64,000 bases of DNA from Stieleria varia (GTDB lineage: Bacteria; Planctomycetota; Planctomycetia; Pirellulales; Pirellulaceae): positions 4,836,001 through 4,900,000 of the forward strand of contig NZ_CP151726.1 in the NCBI RefSeq assembly GCF_038443385.1, written 5' to 3'. The notes beneath the pieces were generated by a model. That model was not told the origin of the DNA, did no database searches, and saw only the letters and a program-made list of their open reading frames with translations. The translations under genes and the position numbers were made by a program. Below, piece after piece: positions 1 through 9,341 of this stretch. Position 1 is the first letter of the stretch. Each line of letters opens with the position of its first letter.

Positions 1-164
1 TGTCCCGACAAGGTCGCGAGCAATTCATCGTCCGTGAAGGTCGTGTTGCCACGAAAAGTAATGCGTTGAGCCGCTTCGGTAGACTGAGCTGAGAGAAACG
101 TCGTGTGCGGAAGAAGAATCGCGACTGCTATCGTGATTGCTATCGCTCTAAAAATTTGAGTCAT
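1..164 (-). CDS. N-terminus of a secreted POTRA/Omp85-like protein (runs off the window)
   Basis: An open frame starts with ATG at 164 on the minus strand and continues past position 1, giving about 54 residues. It opens with MTQIFRAIAI and a hydrophobic stretch (ITIAVAILLP), a plausible signal peptide ending near LSAQS. The mature part reads RITFRGNTTFTDDEL, the pattern of the first strand and helix of a POTRA repeat (I-x-h-x-G-N-x-x-h-x-x-x-x-L) in BamA/TamA-type outer-membrane assembly proteins. Only one incomplete repeat is visible, so the exact family cannot be decided; a generic secreted protein is possible. Confidence 0.6.
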   Translation of the reverse strand, partial: MTQIFRAIAITIAVAILLPHTTFLSAQSTEAAQRITFRGNTTFTDDELLATLSG

Positions 165-664
165 GGGAACGTCGTCCGTGACAGGATCAAGCCGAGAGAA
201 CGAGGGGCAGTATTTCCTGTCGAGTCGGTTTTCGGCAATAGCAATGACAGTGCGTCCGTTGCCGGCCATGGAAAATGGCTCGATCTGGGGCCGAGCTGCT
301 CTTCCGTAGGTCATGCGGGGGACGTGAAAAGAATTATTGCTGCATATGACCGTGAAGCGGTCTCAGACGGTAGCCGGCGATAGAGCGCAGCGATCATCGC
401 CGGTTCATTCCGTCTGACAAGAACCGACCCCGAAGGTGGTCGCAGCCCCGATTCCGAGAAGTCTGCGACACCCTTCGGGGTCGATTCAACATGGTTGTCG
501 CATACCACGGGTGCGCCTTCGGCGACCCGTGGCTACCTTCTGCGATCCCTCGCGGGATCCAATTTCGCACTCACGAATCAGCACCCATACAGAAAGGCAA
601 TCAAAGACGTCAGCAATAAACTTCACGTCCCCGAGGGACGTGCAATCAATAAGTGACGGATCTA

Positions 665-719
665 GTAGTGGACGAGGTCACGAGTCCCGTGCTCCAGGAC
701 TCGTAACCTCGTCCACTAC
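665..719. repeat. Long intergenic hairpin
   Basis: GTAGTGGACGAGGT at 665 pairs with ACCTCGTCCACTAC ending at 719. The inner arm ACGAGTCC pairs with GGACTCGT around a short loop, with one unpaired base on each side. The stem is about 22 base pairs. It has no T-run, so it looks like a REP-type palindrome rather than a classical terminator. Confidence 0.7.
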
Positions 720-848
720 GCCAGTAATTGATTTTCGCGTCCCGTGCCTGACAAGAGACGGTAAGCCAGTGCTCTTGGGACGGATGCTCTCGTTTCGCGT
801 TCAACGTTGAGTGATTTCCGGTGACATGCATGGCGTTGAGCGGAGTGT

Positions 849-865
849 GTCATGCACAGCATGAC
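849..865. repeat. Short palindrome GTCATGC-ACA-GCATGAC
   Basis: A 7-bp inverted repeat around a 3-base loop lies just beyond the stop of the minus-strand gene ending at 879. The same palindrome with loop TGT occurs at 18270-18294 (extended to 11 bp arms) and, as a core, at 39439-39453, each time just past a gene end. Confidence 0.6.
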
Positions 866-878
866 CTACCCATTCCAA

Positions 879-2213
879 TCAGCGTGAAAATGCTCGTTTG
901 AGTTCATCCAGACTGGTCAAACCACGAGCGACCGTCAGGACGGCTTCCGTTTGCACGGGGCGGAAACCTTCGGAGCGGGCGATCGCTGTCAGTTGACCCA
1001 TGTCTTGAGTCTTCTGCATGGCGTCGCGGAATTTTTCGCCTGGGGTCAACAGCTCAAAGATCGCCGTTCGGCCCATGTAGCCGCGGCCTTGGCAAACGTG
1101 ACACGGCGTGATCGGAGCCGGGCGGCCTTGCTCGTCCACTTGCTGCTCGATCGGCGGTGGGACAAACGGCTGGTACATCATCGTTACCCGTCCGGGTGGA
1201 ATTCCGAGTTGCTGCAGCAGTTGCGGCGGCGGCTGGAATCCGAGTTTGCAGTTGTCACACAAGCGGCGAACCAAACGCTGTCCAAGCACACAACCGAGGG
1301 TGGACGCGATCGCGGATTTTTGTTCGGGGTACTGTGCCATCAGCCGGGCCACGCCTTCGATCGCACCGCCCGCGTTCATTCTGAGAATCGCTTGCTTTTC
1401 GTGCGTGGAGACTTGCTTGAGCACAGTGCCCATGATCTCTGGATCGGGCAGCGTGGGGAACATGAATACGTCAGGCTCCTTGAGAATCGCCTTACGCACT
1501 GAATCGGCCAGCGTGAGGCCCGTGTCACCACCATAGAAGTTTGGATTGATGTTGATGATCTCTGGCTCGGGCGACCCTTTCGGCTCAAAGGATTGAAAGT
1601 CGCGGACCAATCGGTCGGCCGCTTGAATGGCCACGTTCCAGGTCGTCGTCAGGCCTTCCGTTGTCGGCGCGGTGATCAGAACGATGTTCCCTTCACCGTC
1701 GATGGTTTGCTTGAACGTCTCGATCATCTTGTCTCGCATTCCGAGATCGCCCAATCGTTCAAAGGGGACATTCTCGGAATCGATTTTCAGCAACACGCGT
1801 TCACCGGTCGGGACTCCTTGCGATTGGAGCGTCAAGTTGAACTTGGCCTTGGCAAGTTTTACTTTGACGGAGCCTGCTTGGGCGCTGCGTCGATCCGCCG
1901 GGTTGAGCAGTGTCAGTTGCTTCAACGCGTACAGCATCGCATCACCGGACTCACGATCCAGCGGTGGCAACTGCTCCCACTGTCCGTCGATCTGGTACCG
2001 CACCGCGCATCCTTGGGCGGTAAAGTCCAGCAGCAAGTGTGTCGCTCGCGAGTGAATGCCGTGGGACACTTGTCCGGCCGCGATGGCAAATCCGATGCCC
2101 TGACGGGCGTTGATCAACAACGCCTGCACTTGAGTGTTGTCGCTCAGCTTGGGAGTGAATTCGACCGGCGGAACGGTTTGCCAAAGTTGAGTGGGTTGTG
2201 GTTGTTCGGCCAT
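879..2213 (-). CDS. GspE/PilB-family protein with degenerate ATPase motifs
   Basis: This 444-residue protein has the C-terminal architecture of type II secretion / type IV pilus assembly ATPases. An N-domain-like part (about 30-145) is followed by the RecA-like core and a late cysteine pair (CDNC at 319-322 and CHVC at 371-374), the tetracysteine zinc site typical of GspE/PilB. The phosphate-binding loop is broken: where the family has GPTGSGKTTT it reads TAPTTEGLTTT (181-191), with the essential Lys replaced by Leu. The Walker B region PDVFMFPTLPDPE (247-259) lacks the GE-x-RD catalytic acid, and the His box is gone. It lies upstream of nothing on its strand but directly downstream of a PilT gene, 100 bases away. 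Inference: a non-hydrolysing structural or regulatory paralogue that keeps the fold. The ATG at 2213 is the natural start. Confidence 0.8.
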   Translation of the reverse strand: MAEQPQPTQLWQTVPPVEFTPKLSDNTQVQALLINARQGIGFAIAAGQVSHGIHSRATHLLLDFTAQGCAVRYQIDGQWEQLPPLDRESGDAMLYALKQLTLLNPADRRSAQAGSVKVKLAKAKFNLTLQSQGVPTGERVLLKIDSENVPFERLGDLGMRDKMIETFKQTIDGEGNIVLITAPTTEGLTTTWNVAIQAADRLVRDFQSFEPKGSPEPEIININPNFYGGDTGLTLADSVRKAILKEPDVFMFPTLPDPEIMGTVLKQVSTHEKQAILRMNAGGAIEGVARLMAQYPEQKSAIASTLGCVLGQRLVRRLCDNCKLGFQPPPQLLQQLGIPPGRVTMMYQPFVPPPIEQQVDEQGRPAPITPCHVCQGRGYMGRTAIFELLTPGEKFRDAMQKTQDMGQLTAIARSEGFRPVQTEAVLTVARGLTSLDELKRAFSR

Positions 2214-2314
2214 CGTGGCGTTGGTGACGTTGGTTGAGAGAGTGTTGTTTCAGTGGACGGTAATTGTGTCGCGTTTGGACGGGGAGACCAACGACGCGAC
2301 CTGAAAAATAATGA

Positions 2315-3520
2315 TCAAAGAATCCCGGGGGCTTTGACGTCGATTCCTTTGAGCGCCATTTTCAGAGCGTCTTTGTTCGGAGCAACGGCAAAAGCGGTGG
2401 GGCGGTCGATCAGTTCGTCATCGATTAGTTTTTTCAGGCTCATCGTAAAGTCTTGCATGCCGTCTTCGGCACCGATTCGGATCGCGTCTGGCAATTTTTC
2501 GTCTTTGCCTTCCAGGACCAGTTTTCGGACCGTCGGATTGAACGTCATGACTTCGCAAGTCGGCACGCGAGAAACACCGGGCTTGATGCTACGCAAAAGT
2601 TTCTGCGCCACGATGCCTTTCATATTGAACGCGATCGCGGAACGGATCGCGTTGTGCATTTCCTCGGGGAACAAGTCCAAAATACGTCCGATGGTCGTCG
2701 ATGCGCTGGCCGCGTGGATGGTTCCGAACACAAGGTGTCCGGTTTCCGCTGCGTGGATCGCCGTCATGAAGGTTTCTTCGTCTCGAAGCTCGCCAACCAG
2801 GATGATGTCGGGGTCTTCCCGCACGGCGTGTTTCATCCCGATCGAAAAGTCCTTGACGTCCTGACCCATTTCACGCTGATTGATCAGACACTTGTCCTCC
2901 GTGAAAAGGAATTCGATCGGGTCTTCCAGGGTCAAGATGTGTTTGCGGTAGATCGAGTTGATGTAGTTGAGCATCGAACCGATGGTGGTACTCTTGCCCG
3001 AACCGGTCACTCCCGCCAACAACACCATGCCCTGATCGTAGTGGCACAAGGCTTCGATCGAGTCGGGCAGGAACAGACCGCGGAAATCGGGAATCCAGTT
3101 GCTGATCCGGCGAGCGACCAAGCCGATGTTGCCGAGCGATTTGAGCATGTTGACACGGAATCGCCAGCGAGTGCCGTCGACGTCGCAGGTGTGCGAGAAG
3201 TCAGCCCCGCCTTCCTCCTCAAAAATCAGCAGGTTTCGCTCGTCCATCATCGGAATCAACAGACGGACCATTTCTTCCATGTCGATAGGGCCACGGTTGA
3301 GCGGTTTGAGATCGCCGCCGACACGGACGATCGGGGGCTGGCCGACTTTGAGGTGCAAGTCGGAGCCCTCCAGCTTGACCAACGCGCGAAAGATCTTGTC
3401 GACCTCCAGCTCCTTCTTTTCCTTCAGCAAGGACGCCTTGAGTCGAGCTGCAACGGCTTCCGCGGAATTGTCGGCATGTCGTGATGCCTGAGGAGCTGCT
3501 TTACCGCTTTTGTGTGCCAT
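2315..3520 (-). CDS. pilT: PilT-type twitching/retraction ATPase
   Basis: This 401-residue hexameric ATPase of the PilT class would power retraction of type IV pili at the inner membrane. Visible motifs: an N-terminal PAS-like part with SDLHLKVGQPP (53-63), Walker A GVTGSGKST (170-178), Asp box LEDPIEF (198-204), Walker B DPDIILVGELRDEET (236-250) and His box GHLVFGTIHA (261-270). All catalytic residues are present, in contrast to the next gene downstream. About 40 extra residues, Lys- and Ala-rich, precede the usual PilT start. The two genes share strand and are 100 bases apart, suggesting co-transcription. PilU or a planctomycete-specific retraction-like ATPase are alternatives, because no pilin or PilC-type genes are in the window. 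Confidence 0.88.
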   Translation of the reverse strand: MAHKSGKAAPQASRHADNSAEAVAARLKASLLKEKKELEVDKIFRALVKLEGSDLHLKVGQPPIVRVGGDLKPLNRGPIDMEEMVRLLIPMMDERNLLIFEEEGGADFSHTCDVDGTRWRFRVNMLKSLGNIGLVARRISNWIPDFRGLFLPDSIEALCHYDQGMVLLAGVTGSGKSTTIGSMLNYINSIYRKHILTLEDPIEFLFTEDKCLINQREMGQDVKDFSIGMKHAVREDPDIILVGELRDEETFMTAIHAAETGHLVFGTIHAASASTTIGRILDLFPEEMHNAIRSAIAFNMKGIVAQKLLRSIKPGVSRVPTCEVMTFNPTVRKLVLEGKDEKLPDAIRIGAEDGMQDFTMSLKKLIDDELIDRPTAFAVAPNKDALKMALKGIDVKAPGIL

Positions 3521-3979
3521 ATCGTTGGTGGATTTGAGTCAGAGAAAAGAGATGGGAGATCAGGAATCTGGCTTGTGGGTGCAAGTTCATACGTGCTCGA
3601 AAAAGGACAAACCCGCTCGCCAAGGATGCATCGGGGATGATTTAACCTCTCAGGATAGCCCAGGCGAAGCCCAACCGTAGATTTTGACGGTCTGGCCGGT
3701 CGATGCGGCACTGATATTCTAGGCAACAAGCGAATCCCCTCAATGATCCCAAGTACCCGAGGGGCTCAATCGACGCCCTTTCGATCCGCATATTCGGTCG
3801 GACAATGCCTGACATTGCCGGTCGACCGGGTTCTGCCGACGGGGGGCGACCAGGAATCGCGGTTTTCTGGGGAACATAGTCCTCGCCGGGTTGTTGCGGT
3901 TTCGCTGTGAAAAACGCAAAATACCGGCTCAGATTTATTGTTAGCAATTCCCCACATGACAACTCCAACGGAGATCTCC
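3521..3979. other. Divergent intergenic region
   Basis: This spacer separates the minus-strand pilT-like gene from the plus-strand isomerase/thiS/thiG cluster, so promoters for both should lie here. No clear sigma-factor box could be singled out. The thi-box elements of a TPP riboswitch (CTGAGA and ACCTGA motifs) were looked for and not found. Confidence 0.5.
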
Positions 3980-4984
3980 ATGGCTCGCCCCGTCACACTG
4001 TTTACCGGCCAATGGGCCGACCTGCCGATCGCAGAAATGGCCAAGATGACCAAAGGATTCGGCTACGACGGAATCGAATTGGCTTGCTGGGGGGATCATT
4101 TCGAAGTCGACAAGGCGTTGGCAGAAGACGATTATTGCGACAAAAAGCACGCCCTGCTCAGCGACGCCGGGCTGGAGTGCCACGCGATTAGCGCCCACTT
4201 GGTCGGACAAGCCGTCTTGGACACGATTGACGAGCGTCACAAAGCGATCTTGCCGGCCTACGTTTGGGGCGACGGCGACCCGGCAGGGGTGAACGAGCGG
4301 GCAATCGAAGAGCTGAAAAATACCGCGCGTGCCGCTCAGAAATTTGGCGTGGAAGTCGTCAACGGGTTCACCGGCAGCAGCATTTGGCACCTGCTCTACT
4401 CGTTCCCACCCGTTCCGCCGAGCATGATCGATGCCGGGTTTGACCTGCTGGCCGAGCGATTCAATCCGATCTTGGACGTGTTCGGTGAATGCGGCGTCCG
4501 GTTTGCCTTGGAAGTCCACCCGACGGAAATCGCGTTCGACATCCATACCGCACAACGCGCCCTGGATGCGTTGGACAACCGACCCGAGTTCGGATTCAAC
4601 TTCGACCCCAGCCACTTGATCTGGCAAGGCGTCGACCCAGTGAAGTTCATCCGCCAGTTCCACGACCGTATCTATCACGTCCACGTCAAAGACGCGATCG
4701 TGACGTTGGACGGCACAAGCGGAATCAACTGCAGCCACCTGAACTTTGGTGACCATCGACGCGGATGGGATTTCCGTAGCCCAGGTCGCGGTGGTGTCAA
4801 TTTCGAGGAAATCATTCGCGCCCTGAACGATATCGATTACCAAGGTCCCCTGTCGATTGAATGGGAAGACAGCGGAATGGACCGTGAGTTTGGTGCCCGT
4901 GAAGCTTGTGAGTTCACCAAAAAACTCGATTTCTCACCCAGCGGACGCGCTTTTGATGCCGCGTTCGACGAAGCCAACGATTGA
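3980..4984 (+). CDS. Sugar phosphate isomerase/epimerase (AP endonuclease 2-like TIM barrel)
   Basis: The product (about 334 residues) has features of the xylose-isomerase-like TIM-barrel family. [14 protein letters not shown] near the N-terminus matches the GFxGIEL motif. Later come [22 protein letters not shown] with a metal-binding Glu, [23 protein letters not shown] and [12 protein letters not shown], the last matching the Glu near the C-terminal metal site. The ATG at 3980 is preferred because GGAG precedes it by seven bases; an upstream ATG at 3956 has no such site. The stop overlaps the spacer to thiS by only 11 bases, so it is probably the first gene of a thiS-thiG operon. The true substrate is unknown. 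Confidence 0.85.
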   Translation: MARPVTLFTGQWADLPIAEMAKMTKGFGYDGIELACWGDHFEVDKALAEDDYCDKKHALLSDAGLECHAISAHLVGQAVLDTIDERHKAILPAYVWGDGDPAGVNERAIEELKNTARAAQKFGVEVVNGFTGSSIWHLLYSFPPVPPSMIDAGFDLLAERFNPILDVFGECGVRFALEVHPTEIAFDIHTAQRALDALDNRPEFGFNFDPSHLIWQGVDPVKFIRQFHDRIYHVHVKDAIVTLDGTSGINCSHLNFGDHRRGWDFRSPGRGGVNFEEIIRALNDIDYQGPLSIEWEDSGMDREFGAREACEFTKKLDFSPSGRAFDAAFDEAND

Positions 4985-4995
4985 TCGCCAAAGGC

Positions 4996-5199
4996 ATGAT
5001 TAAGATCACCGTGAACGGAAAGGCCGTTCAGATCGAAGAACCGATGACGGTCCAGCAATTGCTTGACACGGTCGAGGTACCGCCCAACTATTTGGCGGTC
5101 GAGCTGAACGCAGATGTCGTTCCCCGAGAGGAATACGGCTCGCACACCGTTCACGATGGCGATGATGTCGAAGTCGTCACCCTGGTCGGTGGCGGCTGA
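4996..5199 (+). CDS. thiS: Sulfur carrier protein ThiS
   Basis: This 67-residue ubiquitin-fold protein begins MIKITVNGK and ends LVGGG. The C-terminal Gly-Gly is the site that is adenylated and then converted to a thiocarboxylate to donate sulfur to the thiazole ring of thiamine. The segment [22 protein letters not shown] fits the family's central region. A TTG at 4981 would give five more residues, but the ATG at 4996 matches the usual start. It sits between an isomerase-like gene and thiG, and ThiS is the direct partner of ThiG. Confidence 0.9.
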   Translation: MIKITVNGKAVQIEEPMTVQQLLDTVEVPPNYLAVELNADVVPREEYGSHTVHDGDDVEVVTLVGGG

Positions 5200-5221
5200 C
5201 ATCAACCCACCCCTCAACCAC

Positions 5222-6106
5222 TTGAGCAACATCATCAACTTGCAAGAATCCTCCCTGGAATCCTCGTCGCCCGAGTCGCCGTTGATTGTCGGCCGACACA
5301 CCCTGGCCAGTCGCTTGATCGTTGGCACCGGTCGTTACGACACGATGCAGCAAATGAAGGATTCGTTGGACGCGTCGGGCGCCGACTGTGTCACCGTCGC
5401 CGTTCGCCGTGAAAAGCTCTACGAGCGAGGCGGCCAAAACATCCTCGATTTCCTCGACTTGGACCGCTACACCCTGCTGCCCAATACAGCGGGTTGCTAC
5501 ACCGCCGTCGATGCAATCCGCGCCGCAAAACTTGGTCGAGAGATTCTGCGTACGCTGGGAAATCCGGGCGCGGACTGGGTAAAACTAGAAGTCCTGGGTG
5601 ACAGCAAGACGCTCTTGCCCGATCCGGCCGCCACGGTGGAAGCCTGCCGTGAATTGGCTGCCGAAGGTTTCTCGGTGCTCTGCTACACCAGCGATTGTCC
5701 CGTGACCGCCCGTCGGCTGAAAGAAGTCGGTGCGGCAAGCGTGATGCCAGCCGGTAGCCCGATCGGCAGCGGACAAGGGCTGCTGAATCCGAACAACTTG
5801 AGGATCGTTCTGGAGTACCTCAAAGAAGACGATCCGAACTATCCCGTCATCGTGGACGCCGGCGTCGGCACAGCAAGCGATGTCAGCGAAGCGTTCGAAT
5901 TGGGCGGTGATGGCGTGTTGCTCAACACCGCGATCGCCCACGCTCGTGATCCCGTCCGCATGGCAGCAGCAATGAAACACGCTGCGATCGCCGGCCGCCA
6001 CGCATTCCTTGCAGGCCGCATCCCCAAGCGACTGTACGGAACCGCCAGCAGTCCATCGGAAGGAGTGATCAGCACACGCCCCTACGGCAGTGAAACAAAA
6101 GAGTGA
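5222..6106 (+). CDS. thiG: Thiazole synthase ThiG
   Basis: This enzyme makes the thiazole phosphate moiety of thiamine from 1-deoxy-xylulose-5-phosphate, dehydroglycine and ThiS-thiocarboxylate. Family segments are clear: [37 protein letters not shown] with the Schiff-base Lys, [46 protein letters not shown] and a C-terminal [13 protein letters not shown]. The N-terminus is uncertain. The frame is open into thiS, and no ATG lies after the thiS stop until inside the conserved core, so a TTG at 5222 or 5240 is the likely start; 5222 is given. The gap to thiS is 22 bases. Confidence 0.9.
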   Translation: MSNIINLQESSLESSSPESPLIVGRHTLASRLIVGTGRYDTMQQMKDSLDASGADCVTVAVRREKLYERGGQNILDFLDLDRYTLLPNTAGCYTAVDAIRAAKLGREILRTLGNPGADWVKLEVLGDSKTLLPDPAATVEACRELAAEGFSVLCYTSDCPVTARRLKEVGAASVMPAGSPIGSGQGLLNPNNLRIVLEYLKEDDPNYPVIVDAGVGTASDVSEAFELGGDGVLLNTAIAHARDPVRMAAAMKHAAIAGRHAFLAGRIPKRLYGTASSPSEGVISTRPYGSETKE

Positions 6107-6119
6107 TGATTGATCTCGC

Positions 6120-7802
6120 TTAGCGGACTTCTGATACGAACTCGCAGTTGGGAAAGCAATCGCGTAACCTCCTCAATGCCACTTCGGTCAGGTCCGTGTT
6201 TCGAACGTCCAATTGGTCCAAATGATCCAGGTTCAATTCTGATGGAACTTCGCAAAGGGGCAAGACAACGTCATCGCAAGCAAACGTGCCTCGCAAGCTG
6301 ACGTCACAAAGCTGAGGTAGGCTATGGAAGCAACTGAGGACGCCACCAGAGATCGGGCAGCCCGATAGATCGATCCTCGTGATCGCTGTGTCCTGGGACG
6401 CTAGCTGTTCACTCGAACTGGCGAGTTGTCGGCGATTCCCTCGAAAATGCGACTTCAACCCATGGAGTTTGCCCTGCTCGACCAGCGATGAAACAACGTG
6501 ATCGTTGATCGCGGTGACTTCCAGCGTCACGATGTCCAATTTGGCAAGCTTCGCGATTTGAGCCATGTGCTCCTTGGTCAGGTTGTCATTGAAAAGCTCA
6601 AACTCGACCAACTGCTCGAATCGATCCAAACGACTCAATCCATCGACGGTGACCCTGGTGTGGTCCAAGCAGAGTGACTGAAGCGATGGCAACTCGCCGA
6701 TCAGCGAAAGCCCAATGTCGTTGATACCGGGACCGAGCGTGAGATGTGTCAGTTGAGTGTTGCCATTGAGCAGAGCCAAGCTCGTGTTGTCGACGAGGCA
6801 AGCACTCAGATTCAGCTGACGCAGCATGGGCAATTGAGTCACCCACTTTAGATCACGCAAAACGTCTCCCCTGGTGCTGGTCTCCAACGCCAGAGAATTG
6901 ATTTCGTCATCGCTCTCGGGACGCTCACCGGCTTCGTTCGATGCACCCGGCAACAAATGAAGCATTTCCTCTTTCCCAAGTACCGATAGAATGTGGTCGG
7001 TCAAGTTCAGATTCAGTGTTTTCAGATTCGGCAGTGACTTCAGTTGGGGCAACACCGTGCTGCTCAACTGGTAGTCTCCGTGCACCGTCTTGAGTGACAG
7101 GTGAGTGATCTCTGTATCGCTCGTCGCTTGTTGGCCATTCGCATTGAATGCGCGTGCGAATCCGCGACCACGTCGGGCAACATGCAACTTGCCCATGGGT
7201 AGCAAAGTCGCAACGCAATGCTCGTCCAAAATGAACTCGCTCAAGTCGACGCGCTGCAAGGAGGGCAATTGGGCGATCGCCATTTCCAGTGATTTCGGTG
7301 AAACGACAGAACGGTTGAACTTTAGCTCGACGATCTTTGAATCGTCGTCAACGGCCTCGCCCATGTTCGCACGCGCCGCATGTCCGGAGATGGACGCATA
7401 CCATTTGTGCACACAGCCATTTCTCAGCATCGCCTGAAAAACGTCATCATTGACTTGGTCGGCATGAAAGTGCATCTGTTGCAATTGGGGCAGCTTTACC
7501 AGAGTCTCGACGGCATCACCGGTGACAGGAGCATTGTAGAGCTCGATCGAGATGATCTCAGAATCTTTGGTCGCTCTCGTTGGGGATCCATTGATCGACT
7601 TTGGCACCTGACTCATTGCGCCGGGCAACTCGTGCAGCCTGCCCAGTTCGCTCAATTGGGCAATGACATCATCTGTGACGTATCTGTTCTGAGTCGGGGT
7701 CTCGACTCCGCACCCGGACATCAGCACGAGAACGAAAAAAAGAGGAACGAGTGACCGGTAACGATCTCTTGGAACCGCGATACGCCGTCTGACCACACTC
7801 AT
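6120..7802 (-). CDS. Leucine-rich-repeat lipoprotein
   Basis: This 560-residue secreted protein starts at ATG 7802, which is preceded by AAAAGGTTGAG. Its N-terminus MSVVRRRIAVPRDRYRSLV is followed by a hydrophobic segment and the lipobox LMSGC, so it should be lipidated. The rest is an irregular series of leucine-rich repeats of about 24-26 residues, e.g. LPQLQQMHFHADQVNDD, LPSLQRVDLSEFILDE, LPNLKTLNLNLTD, LPMLRQLNLSACLVDN, LPSLQSLCLDHTRVT and LPQLCDVSLRGTF, of the cysteine-poor type found in many planctomycete surface proteins. A longer reading frame extends upstream to 8012, but that would bury the signal peptide. The partner is unknown. The lgt gene needed to lipidate it lies 2.7 kb away. 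Confidence 0.8.
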   Translation of the reverse strand: MSVVRRRIAVPRDRYRSLVPLFFVLVLMSGCGVETPTQNRYVTDDVIAQLSELGRLHELPGAMSQVPKSINGSPTRATKDSEIISIELYNAPVTGDAVETLVKLPQLQQMHFHADQVNDDVFQAMLRNGCVHKWYASISGHAARANMGEAVDDDSKIVELKFNRSVVSPKSLEMAIAQLPSLQRVDLSEFILDEHCVATLLPMGKLHVARRGRGFARAFNANGQQATSDTEITHLSLKTVHGDYQLSSTVLPQLKSLPNLKTLNLNLTDHILSVLGKEEMLHLLPGASNEAGERPESDDEINSLALETSTRGDVLRDLKWVTQLPMLRQLNLSACLVDNTSLALLNGNTQLTHLTLGPGINDIGLSLIGELPSLQSLCLDHTRVTVDGLSRLDRFEQLVEFELFNDNLTKEHMAQIAKLAKLDIVTLEVTAINDHVVSSLVEQGKLHGLKSHFRGNRRQLASSSEQLASQDTAITRIDLSGCPISGGVLSCFHSLPQLCDVSLRGTFACDDVVLPLCEVPSELNLDHLDQLDVRNTDLTEVALRRLRDCFPNCEFVSEVR

Positions 7803-8021
7803 CTCAACCTTTTCCTGGCGGCCCGAACGCACGCCGATGGGGAGAGTCTGCCACTTGCCCGATGATAAGTGCCCGGCCGACGAATGCATTGAAATCGCCG
7901 CACGCACGCCCGAGCGTAGAAAGAAGTTTAAGGGGTTGACGGGGGTGATTACAACTTGATTATTAAAAAACGTGAGGAACTGACGGCGAATCCCATTACG
8001 CCCGCAAATCATTGCTCGTTG

Positions 8022-8483
8022 CTAACTGAGAATGCGCACCACGAATTCCATACAACGATCCTGGATCCCGGGCGAGCTCGTCTCTCGTGGACCGGCGACG
8101 TTCAGGGTCAATGGGCGATGTTGTTGCAACCACGATTGTGCGATTTCCACTTGATCGCGATCCAATCTCAAGCACAGAACGGGCTTGCTCCACTTCTCCG
8201 CCAGCCGTTTCGTCAACAAAGTTCCACCCTTCAGTCGACCTTCGTACAGTATCAGCGTGGCATCCGATTCGATCACGTTTTGCTCCGTGCGTGGCGGATA
8301 CTCAGGGGAACTCATTTCAACGAGTTCGTACCGACTGGGGATGGAGCCGTCTTCGGAAAGCCGGCCGGCTGGGCACCATCCTCCGTGTTCAATGCCCAAT
8401 GCGATCGCAGCATCCAACGCCCCGCGATCGACTCCTGTCTGACCGCCTGAGACAATCCGCTGTGGGCAAAAGCTATCGGGCAC
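8022..8483 (-). CDS. Putative molybdenum carrier / SLOG-fold protein
   Basis: This 153-residue protein opens RIVSGGQTGVDRGALDAAI, the nucleotide-binding signature of the Moco-carrier-like (PF12694) branch of the SLOG/lysine-decarboxylase fold. It continues GGWCPAGR, EDG-x-IP, RTEQNVIESDATLIL, GGTLLT and KPVLCL, all in the family's order. Start is GTG at 8483. It follows the pseudouridine-synthase gene by 18 bases on the same strand and may be part of that operon. Family knowledge: some members bind molybdenum cofactor, but most bacterial copies are uncharacterised, so the ligand is a guess. Confidence 0.75.
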   Translation of the reverse strand: MPDSFCPQRIVSGGQTGVDRGALDAAIALGIEHGGWCPAGRLSEDGSIPSRYELVEMSSPEYPPRTEQNVIESDATLILYEGRLKGGTLLTKRLAEKWSKPVLCLRLDRDQVEIAQSWLQQHRPLTLNVAGPRETSSPGIQDRCMEFVVRILS

Positions 8484-8501
8484 GAATCTGCCGCTCTTGG
8501 T

Positions 8502-9341
8502 TTAGGTTGAATTTTGAGTGACCGGAGTATCCGTGGTCCAGTCCAACGCTTGTGCTATGGTCTGCTGAGCGTCCGCCTCACCAGCGATGCCAGCAAGATT
8601 TCCCCAAAAGTCTGGTAGGGGCGCGACGAATCGCAGCGGAGTCGCTCGTGTGGGATGTGTAATTAAAAGCTGCCAACTGTGCAGAGCAACCCCGAGTTTG
8701 AACGCGACGTCGGCGCCGTACTTGCGATCGCCGATGATCGGATGCCCACGATCGGCCAGTTGAAGACGAATCTGGTGCTTTCGACCGGTCACCAATCGAA
8801 TCGCCAGCATCGTACGATCCGCCATTCGCCCGAGAACAGCGTATTTCATTTCGGCTCGCTGCGTATCGGTGCGTTTTGCTCGGGCAACACGCATTCGGTG
8901 CGCCGCGTCGTCTTTCCAAACCATGTCGACGAGTGTTCCCGAGTCACTCAGTCCGGAGTCACTCCAGTCGCCTTGCACGATCGCCAAATAAAGCTTCTGT
9001 GCCGCATCGGACGCTTTGCGTTTGCGGTTCTTGCTCGCATCGGATGGATGTCCGCCGCCTGCAAATTGCGTCGACAATCGGCTGGCTGCCTTGCTGGTTC
9101 GCGCCAGCACCAAAACACCGGTGGTCATCGCATCGAGTCGACTGACGATCCCGACAAACACGTTCCCGGGTTTGTTGTATTTGTGCTTCAAATAGGCAGT
9201 CGCCATGGCATGAATCGTAGGCTCGCCTGTCTCGGCACCCATGGTCGCTACGCCGGCGGGTTTGTTGATGACCAGCAAATGGTTGTCTTCATAGAGCACC
9301 GCTTCGCCAGCAAGCTGTGTCGTGTGGTTCCCTCGATTCAT
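8502..9341 (-). CDS. RluA-family RNA pseudouridine synthase
   Basis: This 279-residue protein carries the RluA core without an S4 domain. It has VINKPAGVATM, then FVGIVSRLDAMTTGVLVLARTSKAASRL, in which the Asp of RLD is the catalytic nucleophile and the usual H of HRLD is replaced by S. TGRKHQIRLQLADRGHPIIGDRKYG forms the C-terminal RNA-binding loop. Substrate specificity (23S rRNA or tRNA uridines) cannot be read from the sequence. Its ATG at 9341 overlaps the lgt stop in an ATGA arrangement, pointing to translational coupling with lgt. Confidence 0.88.
   Translation of the reverse strand: MNRGNHTTQLAGEAVLYEDNHLLVINKPAGVATMGAETGEPTIHAMATAYLKHKYNKPGNVFVGIVSRLDAMTTGVLVLARTSKAASRLSTQFAGGGHPSDASKNRKRKASDAAQKLYLAIVQGDWSDSGLSDSGTLVDMVWKDDAAHRMRVARAKRTDTQRAEMKYAVLGRMADRTMLAIRLVTGRKHQIRLQLADRGHPIIGDRKYGADVAFKLGVALHSWQLLITHPTRATPLRFVAPLPDFWGNLAGIAGEADAQQTIAQALDWTTDTPVTQNST

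Larger units (their letters stand above)
165..878. other. Intergenic region with hairpins, no gene seen
   Basis: About 700 bases lie between the POTRA-like gene and the end of the next minus-strand gene. The short frames here have no recognisable protein features. What is visible is secondary structure: an inverted repeat of GACCCCGAAGG near 428 with CCCTTCGGGGTC near 473, a CCACGGGT/ACCCGTGG hairpin near 505-532, a long hairpin at 665-719, and a GTCATGC/GCATGAC palindrome at 849-865. Confidence 0.6.

Noticed and set aside
3800-3980. TPP riboswitch ahead of the thiS/thiG operon
   Set aside because: The expected CTGAGA and ACCTGA thi-box elements and the paired stems are not present.
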